From NCBI GenBank assembly GCA_030620995.1, contig JAUXIK010000008.1:1-63885 (forward strand): a DNA stretch of 63,885 nt, in the 5' to 3' direction. Every line of letters begins with the position of its first letter. Within the stretch, counting starts at the first letter, position 1. Shown here piece by piece: positions 43,697-51,646 of this stretch. The DNA is from Candidatus Aegiribacteria sp. (GTDB lineage: Bacteria > Fermentibacterota > Fermentibacteria > Fermentibacterales > JCC-6). Made by a program: the position numbers and the translations under genes. Under the pieces are notes generated by a model that saw only the letters and a list, made by a program, of their open reading frames with translations, ran no database searches and was not told where the DNA came from.

Positions 43697-45382
43697 TTAA
43701 ATTATCTCCTGACTGTCAGAAGATACCGGTTCAGATTGAATTATATCAATTAGAGAATCGGCATAGATAAATCCATCAATAAAATCTCTGTCCAGTTGAA
43801 TATGATACACCGATCGAAGACTGTCTACAAGTCCTGACACAACTATTTCTTCATTCAAAGCCCTGACAGGTTCAAGAAGGCTTTCCCTGGATTCATCAAA
43901 TGATGCCTGATGCTCCGGAATGATCTCTTCAATTTTAAAGACAAGAACTCGCTCGGCTGAAAGAGAACAAAAAACGGTTTCGTATAATTCAGCTTCGAAA
44001 AGTATTTCATTCCATGGGGCTGGAATGTCATTAAATGTCATGGGATCGGTGAGAACGGTCTCGTCCGGGGCAAGAAGGTCAATAAGCGGTGTCAGATCAT
44101 CCAAGCGGTTAAATGGTTCTTCAGCCTCTGAGACAATCTGATGAAGTGTTTCCAGCTGATCCTCTCCTATTGCCCCAATTGTCTTGAATGTTCTCTTTTC
44201 ATAAACAATCAGATTTGGAAGGCTGTCCTCATACATTTCGAGTAACTGCGTGGAAGTTGGTTCGATACCAGGTTCAATAACCAGTCTATAATAAACATCA
44301 AGCAGCTCATCTGAGACCTGTTGATCGACTATGGACAGTATTTCAGGCAAAGTATCCATTTGAAGCTTTCTGGCTTCAATTGCCATAATATCGTATAAAC
44401 CTTGTGTTCTGCAGTAATTCTCGACCCATTCATGATCTGCAGGTGTGCGAAATGCGAAAGCGGGCATGTTCCTTATATCCTCGACTAAATTCAGAAGTGA
44501 TCGTTCTCCCCCTGTAAATGTATATGCAGACATTCCTTCCTGCTCGCTGGAGTAGGGCTCATAGTTACCTCTATTATCGATTGCATGCTCCGCGACGAGT
44601 TCCGGTACTCCGGATGTTATCCGGAGATCATATACAGTTACAAGGCTGTCTTCCAGTCTCGGTCTGTACTCATCTTTCAGATTACCAAGAATATGTCTGG
44701 ATATGGATTCACCTATGTCTTCAAAAGGAGGAACAGAATCACTGAAAACGCTTTCCACCCGTAGAAATTTCCAGTTTGAATCAAAAGTAAGTATAAGAGA
44801 TACATCCCCTGCTTCAAGCCCCTGTAAAAGCCTGAAATCTTCCGAAGATGATCTCATCAGATCCACAGGTCCGAAGAAACCCCTGAAAGCTGTCTCATAT
44901 GAATCTATCGAGAACTGTTCAACCAGATCTCCCATATCATGTCCATTCAGAACAAGCTGTCTGAGGCTGTCACAAAGAATACTGTCGTCAAGAGTTATCG
45001 ATGTATAACTCACCATTGTGCCAAGCTGAGAATAGTATTCCTCCACCGTATCCGCGGAAAGCTCCACTTTCTCATCCAGTATCCATTCAAGCCAGCGTTG
45101 ACGTAATTGCTTATTCTCTATCGCGTATCTGTTGCGTTGAAATTCAGGCCGGGAGTCAAATCCTCTTGCCTGAGCATCCTGAAGTATGAGCAGTCTGTTA
45201 ATTGTGCTTTCGACCCTGAGGTTTACCAGTTGCGAATCACCATGAAGCGGCTCCAGAGCTGATGCAAGTCTGTCTTTTTCGATAGTTTCAGATCCCACCA
45301 TAATAGCAGCATTCCGGGGGAGCTGCTGACCACAACCCGCGAAAATACAAATAATTCCGAATAACAAGAACAGACGTTTCAT
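43697..45382 (-). CDS. Lipoprotein peptidyl-prolyl isomerase/chaperone (PrsA/SurA-like)
   Basis: A 561-residue lipoprotein with the signal sequence MKRLFLLFGIICIFAGC. The N-terminal part (VGSETIEKDRLASAL... VESTINRLLILQDAQARGFD) is the SurA/PrsA-type chaperone helix bundle. A parvulin-like segment follows at about 125-230 (VSYTSITLDDS, FFGPVDLM, LEAGDVS). The remainder is helical and ends with a second degenerate domain. Such proteins assist folding of outer-membrane or secreted proteins. ATG 45382 has GGAGG 5 bases upstream; an open frame to 45490 overlaps the divergent gene and is rejected. A TATAAT (45416-45421) without a good -35 lies upstream. Confidence 0.82.
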   Translation of the reverse strand: MKRLFLLFGIICIFAGCGQQLPRNAAIMVGSETIEKDRLASALEPLHGDSQLVNLRVESTINRLLILQDAQARGFDSRPEFQRNRYAIENKQLRQRWLEWILDEKVELSADTVEEYYSQLGTMVSYTSITLDDSILCDSLRQLVLNGHDMGDLVEQFSIDSYETAFRGFFGPVDLMRSSSEDFRLLQGLEAGDVSLILTFDSNWKFLRVESVFSDSVPPFEDIGESISRHILGNLKDEYRPRLEDSLVTVYDLRITSGVPELVAEHAIDNRGNYEPYSSEQEGMSAYTFTGGERSLLNLVEDIRNMPAFAFRTPADHEWVENYCRTQGLYDIMAIEARKLQMDTLPEILSIVDQQVSDELLDVYYRLVIEPGIEPTSTQLLEMYEDSLPNLIVYEKRTFKTIGAIGEDQLETLHQIVSEAEEPFNRLDDLTPLIDLLAPDETVLTDPMTFNDIPAPWNEILFEAELYETVFCSLSAERVLVFKIEEIIPEHQASFDESRESLLEPVRALNEEIVVSGLVDSLRSVYHIQLDRDFIDGFIYADSLIDIIQSEPVSSDSQEII

Positions 45383-45472
45383 TCTTTCCTCCGTATACGC
45401 TTCCTTTAATGGTCGATTATATTCAGGATTCAAATGTAGCTTCATATTATTCCATGTCAACAGGAGGTTTTC

Positions 45473-46810
45473 TTGAATCCAGTTTTTCATTTACTACTGC
45501 TTCTCTCGGTGTCATTACAGATGCCGGAGATTCCCACATCCTGGCGCGCGGGGATTTACGCCCAGGATACTGAATCAGGAGAGATTCTGCTGAGCATAAA
45601 CGAGGATCAGTGTTTCAGACCAGCATCAACTGTAAAATTGGTAACATCTTACATTGCTCTAGTGAAACTTGGACCTTCATATGTTTACGAAACAGAAGTA
45701 CTCGCTGATATACCTGGCGGTAACCTGTACATCATAGGTTCCGGCGCTCCTCTGTTGAGCGCGGAGCATATTGAAATAATGGCCCTGGAGACAGCTGCGT
45801 CTCTTCCACCGGGCTCATCCTGGAAACTGTTCTGGGATACCTCGAAATTCAATGAGGAATCCCACTGTCCGGGATGGGATGTAAATGACTGGAGTAAAGT
45901 GTACTGTCCTCCAATCGAAGGGCTTTCAATTGGAGACAATATCCTTCAGATTATTATTTCAACAGTCGGCGATTCCATGAGAACATTCGTCTATCCTCCC
46001 CTGCCTGATCTTTTGATCACTAATAATCTTATTATCGGAAGCAGAATTCAGATAAGAACCACTGTTGATGGGTGGGAGGACAATGCGCCCAGGCTTACAC
46101 TTCAGGGTACTATGCCTCCGGATACTCACTTAGTGCTGTACAAACCTTTTGCCGGTCCATCAATGGAATTCTCGGAAATGTTTTCCCTCGCGCTTGAGAG
46201 TACCGGACTGAATATTGACAGCGTCCTGCAGGGGGAAGCGCCGGATGATACGACACTTATCCGAACATCGGTAATCCATTCAGACCCTCTATTCGTTCTA
46301 CTGACATCAATGAACAAATGGAGCAGAAACATGATTGCTGAAATGGTTTTAAGAACTGTAAGTCTGGAAACGGGATCCGTTCCCGCTTCTACCGGCGCGG
46401 GTTGTGATATTGCAGGACAGATTCTCAGAGATCTTGTACCTGGTATTCCGGGAGTACAGCTTGCTGATGGATCAGGACTTTCAAGATTAAATCTTCTGGC
46501 TCCAAGTCACCTCGCTGCTATTCTGTCAAACGGAATCAATTCACCTGAATGGGGTGTGGAATTCCTGGCGACACTGCCTGTTAACGGTGTGGATGGAACA
46601 CTTCAATCCAGAATGAGCAATCTCCCTAGAGGGGCCTTCAGGGGTAAGACCGGATCATTGAATGATACTTCAACGATTGCCGGAATACTTACAGCTTCAT
46701 CCGGCAGGAGAATTATTCTTGTGATCATGCTTGAAATTCCAGGTGGATATACCTGGACAGCAAGAGCATGGCAGGATACCTTCATAACCTGGTGCTGGGA
46801 GAATTACTGA
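45473..46810 (+). CDS. dacB: D-Ala-D-Ala carboxypeptidase/endopeptidase, PBP4 type (S13), TTG start
   Basis: A 445-residue periplasmic class C penicillin-binding protein that trims or cleaves cross-links in peptidoglycan. The three motifs are SxxK in RPASTVKLV (about residue 45), SxN in WSRNMIAE (about 285) and KTG in RGKTGSLND (about 395). Between the first two lies the insertion typical of S13 enzymes. A signal peptide (VFHLLLLLSVSLQ) starts the protein. TTG 45473 is the start, with AGGAGG at 45462-45467 (5-base spacing). It is divergent from the parvulin-like lipoprotein with 90 bp between them. Confidence 0.9.
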   Translation: MNPVFHLLLLLSVSLQMPEIPTSWRAGIYAQDTESGEILLSINEDQCFRPASTVKLVTSYIALVKLGPSYVYETEVLADIPGGNLYIIGSGAPLLSAEHIEIMALETAASLPPGSSWKLFWDTSKFNEESHCPGWDVNDWSKVYCPPIEGLSIGDNILQIIISTVGDSMRTFVYPPLPDLLITNNLIIGSRIQIRTTVDGWEDNAPRLTLQGTMPPDTHLVLYKPFAGPSMEFSEMFSLALESTGLNIDSVLQGEAPDDTTLIRTSVIHSDPLFVLLTSMNKWSRNMIAEMVLRTVSLETGSVPASTGAGCDIAGQILRDLVPGIPGVQLADGSGLSRLNLLAPSHLAAILSNGINSPEWGVEFLATLPVNGVDGTLQSRMSNLPRGAFRGKTGSLNDTSTIAGILTASSGRRIILVIMLEIPGGYTWTARAWQDTFITWCWENY

Positions 46811-46841
46811 AATATGCAATCGTCGTAAAAAGCAAATGATC

Positions 46842-47264
46842 TCAAATATCCTGTTCGAATACATTCGGTTCATGTAAGGTGATGGGAAGATGCCTGGCAA
46901 AAAGTCGGAAATCGTTATCTGTAGTATAAATGGCACATTGACAACGCACGGAAACAGCGCAGATCAGGAAGTCTGTATTAGAGCCTTGAACGCCTTTAGC
47001 TCGACACAGATTGAAATAACTCGCAGCCATGACATAATCTTCTGTTGTGACTGGTATATCAGGAAATGCAGCAAGATGCTTCTCAAGCTTCTTGAATTGC
47101 GTATCCTCGCGCAAACCGGAAAGGATTTCCTGACGAATTGGTCCGATGATATCAACACGATGATCCATAATAAGATTGTGTAACTCCCGAACAGGGGATG
47201 ATTCTCGCACTTTACTTCGTCTTAGAGCGATTGACCAAATGCTGGTATCAACGAGAATTCTCAT
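46842..47264 (-). CDS. vapC: VapC-type PIN-domain toxin
   Basis: A 140-residue PIN-domain ribonuclease. The acidic residues for Mg are visible: the aspartate in ILVDTSIWS, the glutamate in IRQEILSGL, the aspartate in SNTDFLICA and that in YTTDNDF. VapC toxins cleave tRNA or rRNA and are blocked by VapB. ATG 47264 overlaps the vapB stop as ATGA. The 3' end faces dacB with 31 bp between. Confidence 0.92.
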   Translation of the reverse strand: MRILVDTSIWSIALRRSKVRESSPVRELHNLIMDHRVDIIGPIRQEILSGLREDTQFKKLEKHLAAFPDIPVTTEDYVMAASYFNLCRAKGVQGSNTDFLICAVSVRCQCAIYTTDNDFRLFARHLPITLHEPNVFEQDI

Positions 47265-47461
47265 ATTCTTGTTCTCTGTTTTTTGTAATTGTACTTCGGA
47301 TCGAATTCTACCGATCCGAATAAAGATACGATCTTCTCCTGCTCGAGATGATTGATATATTCTATTAATGCTTTTGTGACCGCGGCCTTTTTCGTTCGAT
47401 GCCCACCAAGCTTCACTGCTCTTGTAATGAGCCTGTCATCAATCTGTAAGTTTGTTGCCAT
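47261..47461 (-). CDS. vapB: VapB-type antitoxin (ribbon-helix-helix)
   Basis: A 66-residue antitoxin. It starts [20 protein letters not shown], the Arc-like DNA-binding strand and helix, followed by [18 protein letters not shown] and a C-terminal tail that should contact the toxin. ATG 47461 has GGAGG 8 bases upstream; an open frame to 47476 begins inside the ribosome site. Overlaps vapC by 4 nt. Confidence 0.9.
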   Translation of the reverse strand: MATNLQIDDRLITRAVKLGGHRTKKAAVTKALIEYINHLEQEKIVSLFGSVEFDPKYNYKKQRTRI

Positions 47462-47470
47462 CTTCATCAC

Positions 47471-47510
47471 CTCCACACAGATTATTACACATAGCGTTGT
47501 GTGGAGTCAA
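47471..47510 (-). promoter_or_regulatory. vapBC promoter with inverted-repeat operator
   Basis: TTGACT (47505-47510, minus strand), an 18-base spacer and AATAAT (47481-47486). A perfect 9-bp inverted repeat, CTCCACACA (47471-47479) and TGTGTGGAG (47498-47506), flanks the -10 box and touches the -35 box. This is the arrangement expected for repression by a VapBC complex. Confidence 0.65.
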
Positions 47511-47538
47511 TGGTGTTTACAGCCAGGCCTGGCGCGGT

Positions 47539-47742
47539 CATGAGCATTGCCAGGGAATCTTACCGAACAGAGCCTCTGTCATCAGGCTCGTGGGGATGGT
47601 GCTTCTGGAGCAACATGAAGATTGGATGATTGGAAAGAGGTACATGAACATTGAATCGCTTAGGTCATTGGATGATCAGCCTGAGCTGGAGACGATTGAA
47701 CTAATAAAGTCTGAGTGCGTTGCGCTTAATACACCACGTTGA
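47539..47742 (+). pseudogene. IS256-family transposase remnant (C-terminus only)
   Basis: The plus-strand frame reads [18 protein letters not shown], then [12 protein letters not shown], and ends in a stop at 47740-47742. The NRAS-(L/V)IRLVG...EQH(D/E)(D/E)W pattern is the C-terminus of mutator-type IS256 transposases. The catalytic DDE part is absent, and the sequence upstream is the vapBC promoter. So only the last 65 or so codons of an insertion sequence remain. The rest of the gap to 47815 shows no gene. Confidence 0.75.
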
Positions 47743-47810
47743 CGGATGGAGCCAGGTGAATGATCCACAATTGAAGGAAATATTTGATAAACAAAGTGAT
47801 AAGTTGATTC

Positions 47811-47836
47811 AAATGTCAAGAGGAAAGATTTGACCC
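47811..47836. repeat. RAYT/transposase-type tag sequence, copy 3 (divergent)
   Basis: AAATGTCAAGAGG followed by AAAGATTTGACCCC. It shares the AATGT-AAGA and GACCCC blocks with the tag at 36270-36300. It forms the last codons and stop of the glycosyltransferase gene (SNLSS-stop), so insertion or recombination may have altered that protein's end. Confidence 0.3.
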
Positions 47837-48553
47837 CAATCCTCGGAATACTGATTTCAGGAGCAGCCGAATCGGTGTGAAAAGTGATTCAAAGAAAATA
47901 CCTGATGAGACTTTAGAAGCACCCATTTTTCTTTCAACAAATACAATCGGCACTTCACCTATCTCAATACCCTCTTTCCAGACACCATAAAGAGTCTCCA
48001 CCAGAAAGGCATAACCGGACGCTTTAATCCCTGATGATAAAAGTACCGGTATCACATCTGCATGGAAACCACGAAATCCGCTGGTGCAATCCGTATACGG
48101 CAGCCTTGTAATGAACCTGATATACTTATTGGCGGCATAACTCATATTCAACCGCAGTATTGACCAGTTGAGAACGCTGACACCTTTCAGATATCTTGAA
48201 CCTATCACAAAATGATATTGATCCAGAGCTTTATCAATTCTCCTGATATGCGAAGGCTGATGGGAAAGATCGGCATCCATCATGAATACCCGCTTCCACT
48301 TCCCAATTTCCTGCACATGCCGGAAAGCGGCTCTATATGCCTGACCAAGCCCCTTCTTCTCACCCCTGCGGAGAAGAGCAACACCTCTGTCGGATTCAAC
48401 CAGCTGCTGTATTAAATCAGCCGTACCGTCCGGAGAGCTGTCATCAATGAACAATAGATCATAGTCGCATTCAGTTCGAATCTGCTCATATAGCGGAAGA
48501 ATATTCTGTGCTTCGTTGTATGTCGGGATCAGGATTATATGGTCAGAGTTCAG
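47816..48553 (-). CDS. Polyprenol-phosphate glycosyltransferase (GT2, DPM1-like), probable CTG start
   Basis: A 245-residue GT-A enzyme transferring a sugar (often mannose) from a nucleotide donor to polyprenyl phosphate. The core is IILIPTYNEAQNI, FIDDSSPDGT, MDADLSHQP (metal-binding DxD) and GSRYLKG, with TSGFRGFHADV further on. The frame upstream of IILIPTYNE contains no ATG, GTG or TTG before an in-frame TGA; the first usable TTG (48454) would delete the nucleotide-binding strand. CTG at 48553-48551 is preceded by AAGGA at 7 bases and overlaps the efp stop as CTGA, so it is the likely start (M/L-NSDHIILIPTYNE). No C-terminal membrane helices. Confidence 0.85.
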   Translation of the reverse strand: MNSDHIILIPTYNEAQNILPLYEQIRTECDYDLLFIDDSSPDGTADLIQQLVESDRGVALLRRGEKKGLGQAYRAAFRHVQEIGKWKRVFMMDADLSHQPSHIRRIDKALDQYHFVIGSRYLKGVSVLNWSILRLNMSYAANKYIRFITRLPYTDCTSGFRGFHADVIPVLLSSGIKASGYAFLVETLYGVWKEGIEIGEVPIVFVERKMGASKVSSGIFFESLFTPIRLLLKSVFRGLGSNLSS

Positions 48554-49113
48554 GATGATATCCTTTCCAGATAACTGTCATTTCGAGTATCAATTTTTAT
48601 TACATCACCTTCCTGGATAAACAATGGAACCTGAACCTGCAAACCTGTCTGAAGAGTAGCCGGTTTGGATCCTCCACTGGCCGTATCTCCCCTGAGACCG
48701 GGATCTGTTTTCCTTACCCTGAGTTCAACAGCATCAGGAGGTTCAACAATAATCGGGATATCATCCACAAAAGCGATTTTCACTTCACTGTTTTCAATCA
48801 AATACTTCGCAGCATCACCCACCAGATCGAAATCAAGATTTTCCTGCTCATAAGTGTCAGGATTCATTACAACATAAGCCATATCAGTAATGTAGAGCAA
48901 TTCCCATATCCGGTGTTCCACGCGAACCTCTGTTACCTTTTCACCGGCTCTCCATGTTCTGTCAAGAACTTTTCCGGAGAGAACTCCTTTGAGTTTTGAT
49001 CTTACAAAAGCCGGACCCTTCCCCGGTTTTACATGCTGAAAGTATACAATCTGATACAGTATACCATCTATATCTATTACCATACCCCGCCTGAAATCGT
49101 TACTTGTTGCCAT
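48550..49113 (-). CDS. efp: Elongation factor P
   Basis: Translation factor that rescues ribosomes stalled at polyproline. The 187-residue protein has three beta-barrel domains. The tip loop reads VKPGKGPAF, with the lysine that is modified in many bacteria. YEQENLDFDLVGDA and the C-terminal GLQVQVPLFIQEGDVIKIDT are family signatures. No modification enzyme (epmA, epmB, ymfI) is in the window. The ATG is 10 bases after GGAG. Its stop overlaps the glycosyltransferase start (CTGA). Confidence 0.96.
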   Translation of the reverse strand: MATSNDFRRGMVIDIDGILYQIVYFQHVKPGKGPAFVRSKLKGVLSGKVLDRTWRAGEKVTEVRVEHRIWELLYITDMAYVVMNPDTYEQENLDFDLVGDAAKYLIENSEVKIAFVDDIPIIVEPPDAVELRVRKTDPGLRGDTASGGSKPATLQTGLQVQVPLFIQEGDVIKIDTRNDSYLERISS

Positions 49114-49167
49114 CGTGCGTAAACTCCATCTTCATTTTTCAAATTGTGTTGATTGTTTTAACGGATA

Positions 49168-49623
49168 TCAGGAGCTGTTTTCGCCTGCCATATCACAGAC
49201 GATATCAATGGCATCAAGATAGCCGGTGATACCAGCCCCGGCAATAAATGCATCAGCAGCCCTGGCTGTAATCAGATCGCTTCTGAAAAATTCACGAGAT
49301 AGAACCTGACTGATGTGAACCTCGACCACAGGACCGTTAAAAGCGCTCAAAGCATCCAGAATTGCAATCGAATAGTGTGAATATGCTGCGGGGTTGATAA
49401 CGATTCCAATTGAACTCCCGGAAGCCCTGCTTATTGCCTGTACCAATTCACCCTCAATGTCAGATTGGAAGAAATCGATGGAAACTCCTGTGGCGGAAGC
49501 CTTCTGTTCTATCTTTTTAATGAGTTCGCTCTGTGTTGTATTTCCGTAGTGAGCGGGTTCTCTCTGACCAAGCAGTGAGAGATTGGGACCATTAATGACA
49601 GTTATCATTCGGGAAGAATTCAT
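49168..49623 (-). CDS. aroQ: 3-dehydroquinate dehydratase, type II
   Basis: Shikimate-pathway enzyme converting 3-dehydroquinate to 3-dehydroshikimate. The 151-residue protein has INGPNLSLLGQREPAHYG, with the catalytic tyrosine at the end, FQSDIEGELV, INPAAYSHYSIAILDAL and VEVHISQVLSREFFR. The arginine of the usual NREXFR is replaced in part: the text reads LSREFFRSD. ATG 49623 overlaps the TPR gene stop as ATGA. Confidence 0.95.
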   Translation of the reverse strand: MNSSRMITVINGPNLSLLGQREPAHYGNTTQSELIKKIEQKASATGVSIDFFQSDIEGELVQAISRASGSSIGIVINPAAYSHYSIAILDALSAFNGPVVEVHISQVLSREFFRSDLITARAADAFIAGAGITGYLDAIDIVCDMAGENSS

Positions 49624-50309
49624 TCAGCCTCTTTGTCATACGGTTTCAACTGAAGTTCATCCTTCTCCTCTGCAGAGAAAAAACCCATAAGGCTGCCGGA
49701 TGTTGATATCTGAGCATCAGGTTCATCCCCGATAGGAGGCTCGGGGACCTCCTCTTCGGACACATCGTCGGGATCTGACTCGATTTCCTGTGATTTAAGA
49801 ACTTTTGTCATTCTTTCAGTCTGTGGAAACACATCCGAATCCAGGTCGGATTCATCTGTACTCTCATCATCGTCATAAAAGTTTTTTGCCGAATTCTGCT
49901 TTGTTTTCGCATCCTCCAGTAAATCCCGAGCTTCTTCATCGCCTGGATGCTCAAACAAATACTCCTCGAGATAATCCACAGCCTTGTTCCATTGTTTCTT
50001 CTGAAAATGAATCTGCGCCAGATTGAGAAGAGCAACAAGATTCTGAGGCTGAGCATCATGCACATTGCGGAATATATCAAGTGCCTTTTCAAGAAGACCT
50101 GAATCACGATAGCACTTCCCCTGGACGATACTGATGGATATGTTGCCGTTCCATCTTCTCAATCCAATTTCAGCCATTTCCAGAGATTCGTCCAGCCTTC
50201 CTCCCTGCCTTAAAAGGTCAGCCAACCGTGCGCATACTGTAGGTGCAGGGTGTTTAACCCATTCATTATCAAGTTTTCCTATCTCTCTGGAATAGTCACC
50301 GCCCGCCAT
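49620..50309 (-). CDS. TPR-repeat protein
   Basis: A 229-residue cytoplasmic protein with about four tetratricopeptide-like repeats in the first 140 residues (for example ALDIFRNVHDAQPQNLVALLNLAQIHFQ and KAVDYLEEYLFEHPGDEEARDLL), then a very acidic, probably disordered tail rich in D, E and S. TPR arrays act as protein-binding scaffolds; the partner is unknown. ATG 50309 has AGGAGG 5 bases upstream. One base separates it from the lipoprotein gene stop. Confidence 0.82.
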   Translation of the reverse strand: MAGGDYSREIGKLDNEWVKHPAPTVCARLADLLRQGGRLDESLEMAEIGLRRWNGNISISIVQGKCYRDSGLLEKALDIFRNVHDAQPQNLVALLNLAQIHFQKKQWNKAVDYLEEYLFEHPGDEEARDLLEDAKTKQNSAKNFYDDDESTDESDLDSDVFPQTERMTKVLKSQEIESDPDDVSEEEVPEPPIGDEPDAQISTSGSLMGFFSAEEKDELQLKPYDKEAE

Positions 50310-50310
50310 T

Positions 50311-51255
50311 TTATCCTCCTGCAAAAAAAGTATTCATTATTATCCAGCCTTCACGAATATACGGTTCCTTTTCTCTGTGTTCATGGAAAATTTCCATATC
50401 CAGCAGATACCGTCTTCCATCGGCATGCAGAATATAACTTGTAAATGCTCCAGCGTTCAGATGATCAGGATTCCGCCACATTCCAAGAAGCTTCCACCCT
50501 CTAAGATCATGCAGCTCAAACTGATCTACCACAACCCTTGATCTATCAACCGAATCTGCAGCCGCATTGTAGAAATAGTGTCTGGCAACAGTTTCACGCC
50601 ACAATACAGCTTCACCCGGATTCAGTACAATGTCATCATCAATCCATCTTATACTCAGAAGAAGCAGGCAGTCATCGGATACGAAACGTTGATACTGAAG
50701 AAATCCGGCATCCGGATCCCAGTCGGAAAGATGGTAGGATTTGGGGATATCCATACTGAAACCAAGGGTTCGAAGACTGTCTATTCTCTCCGGGCTGCTC
50801 ATCTGTGTGGAAACGAAACTACCGTAGATATATGCCGACAGATGTTCATTATACGATCGCTCGAGCAGTCTGGATAATTCCGCCAACTGCGTGAATTCAG
50901 GCAGAATGATACCATATACATCCTGTCCGGTTGCCCATACATTGTTTGCCTGGTAGATACCATCTATCTGCTGAAGCATATCGGGAAGCTGTTCCTCCTG
51001 CTCAGCAACGAAGAGGATGGTCCTCCTGCTTTTGAGATCTCCTCTGAACGTTTCTTCGGTGCATGAGGAGAAATTGAATACGTTTTCAATGTCTACTGTT
51101 GTAACATGAAGCTGAATATCTTCCAGCAATTCATCAACCAAACCAAAGTCAACACCTGATCCGTAAACAACAAGGATTCCCTTTACAGGACCGGTCGCAG
51201 GACTCCTGCATGAAACCAGAAGAATCAGAATGAAAAGTACCGACAGGTATTTCAT
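50311..51255 (-). CDS. DUF4837-like lipoprotein
   Basis: A 314-residue lipoprotein with signal LSVLFILILLVSC. The mature part matches the DUF4837 pattern known from Bacteroidota and relatives: KGILVVYGSG near the start, NVWATGQDVYGI, FSMDIPKSYHLS, DDCLLLLSIRWID and WKLLGMW. Function is unknown. The start overlaps the preceding small membrane protein as ATGA. Confidence 0.75.
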   Translation of the reverse strand: MKYLSVLFILILLVSCRSPATGPVKGILVVYGSGVDFGLVDELLEDIQLHVTTVDIENVFNFSSCTEETFRGDLKSRRTILFVAEQEEQLPDMLQQIDGIYQANNVWATGQDVYGIILPEFTQLAELSRLLERSYNEHLSAYIYGSFVSTQMSSPERIDSLRTLGFSMDIPKSYHLSDWDPDAGFLQYQRFVSDDCLLLLSIRWIDDDIVLNPGEAVLWRETVARHYFYNAAADSVDRSRVVVDQFELHDLRGWKLLGMWRNPDHLNAGAFTSYILHADGRRYLLDMEIFHEHREKEPYIREGWIIMNTFFAGG

Positions 51256-51611
51256 TTGTTTTTCTTTCTAGAAAGAATCGGTGTGGCAAACCGAACCAGA
51301 GATACAACTGCGGGAAGGAATCGCGCTGCGGAGTCAAGTATCGGTGAGGTTCCTTTTATACCGTTTATCCTGTTCAGGAGTTCTGTAGACGCATTCGCTG
51401 TTCTACCGATATCTTCCCCTGTCTTTTCGATCTCCAGCAGCGCTGATGAAATACGGGGCATCAGCTCCTTTATCTCCTGACCAAATGATTTCAGGGTGAC
51501 ATCCATTTCACTGAGAGTCTTGTGCATCTTTAAAACGATTGAAATGAAGAAACCCAGGCCAATGAACAGACCGGCAACACCAACCAGCTGTATTATGAAA
51601 AGCCCATTCAT
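51252..51611 (-). CDS. Small membrane protein with coiled coil (DUF948-like)
   Basis: A 119-residue protein with one N-terminal membrane helix (about 4-27) followed by a heptad-like stretch (MHKTLSEMDVTLKSFGQEIKELMPRISSALLEIE) and a basic end (SRKKNK). It resembles the DUF948 general-stress-type membrane proteins in topology. Function is unknown. It sits between the PorV-OmpA fusion and the DUF4837 lipoprotein in one operon, suggesting an envelope role. Confidence 0.7.
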   Translation of the reverse strand: MNGLFIIQLVGVAGLFIGLGFFISIVLKMHKTLSEMDVTLKSFGQEIKELMPRISSALLEIEKTGEDIGRTANASTELLNRINGIKGTSPILDSAARFLPAVVSLVRFATPILSRKKNK

Positions 51612-51646
51612 TCTATACTCCTAACTCTTTCTCTATATTGAAGCCA

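Noticed and set aside
46811..46841. Terminator between dacB-like and vapC
   Set aside because: No GC-rich stem with a T run is present in the 31-bp gap.
48454..48456. TTG 48454 as the glycosyltransferase start
   Set aside because: It would remove the IILIPTYNE strand and half of the donor-binding site, which is clearly encoded upstream in the same frame.
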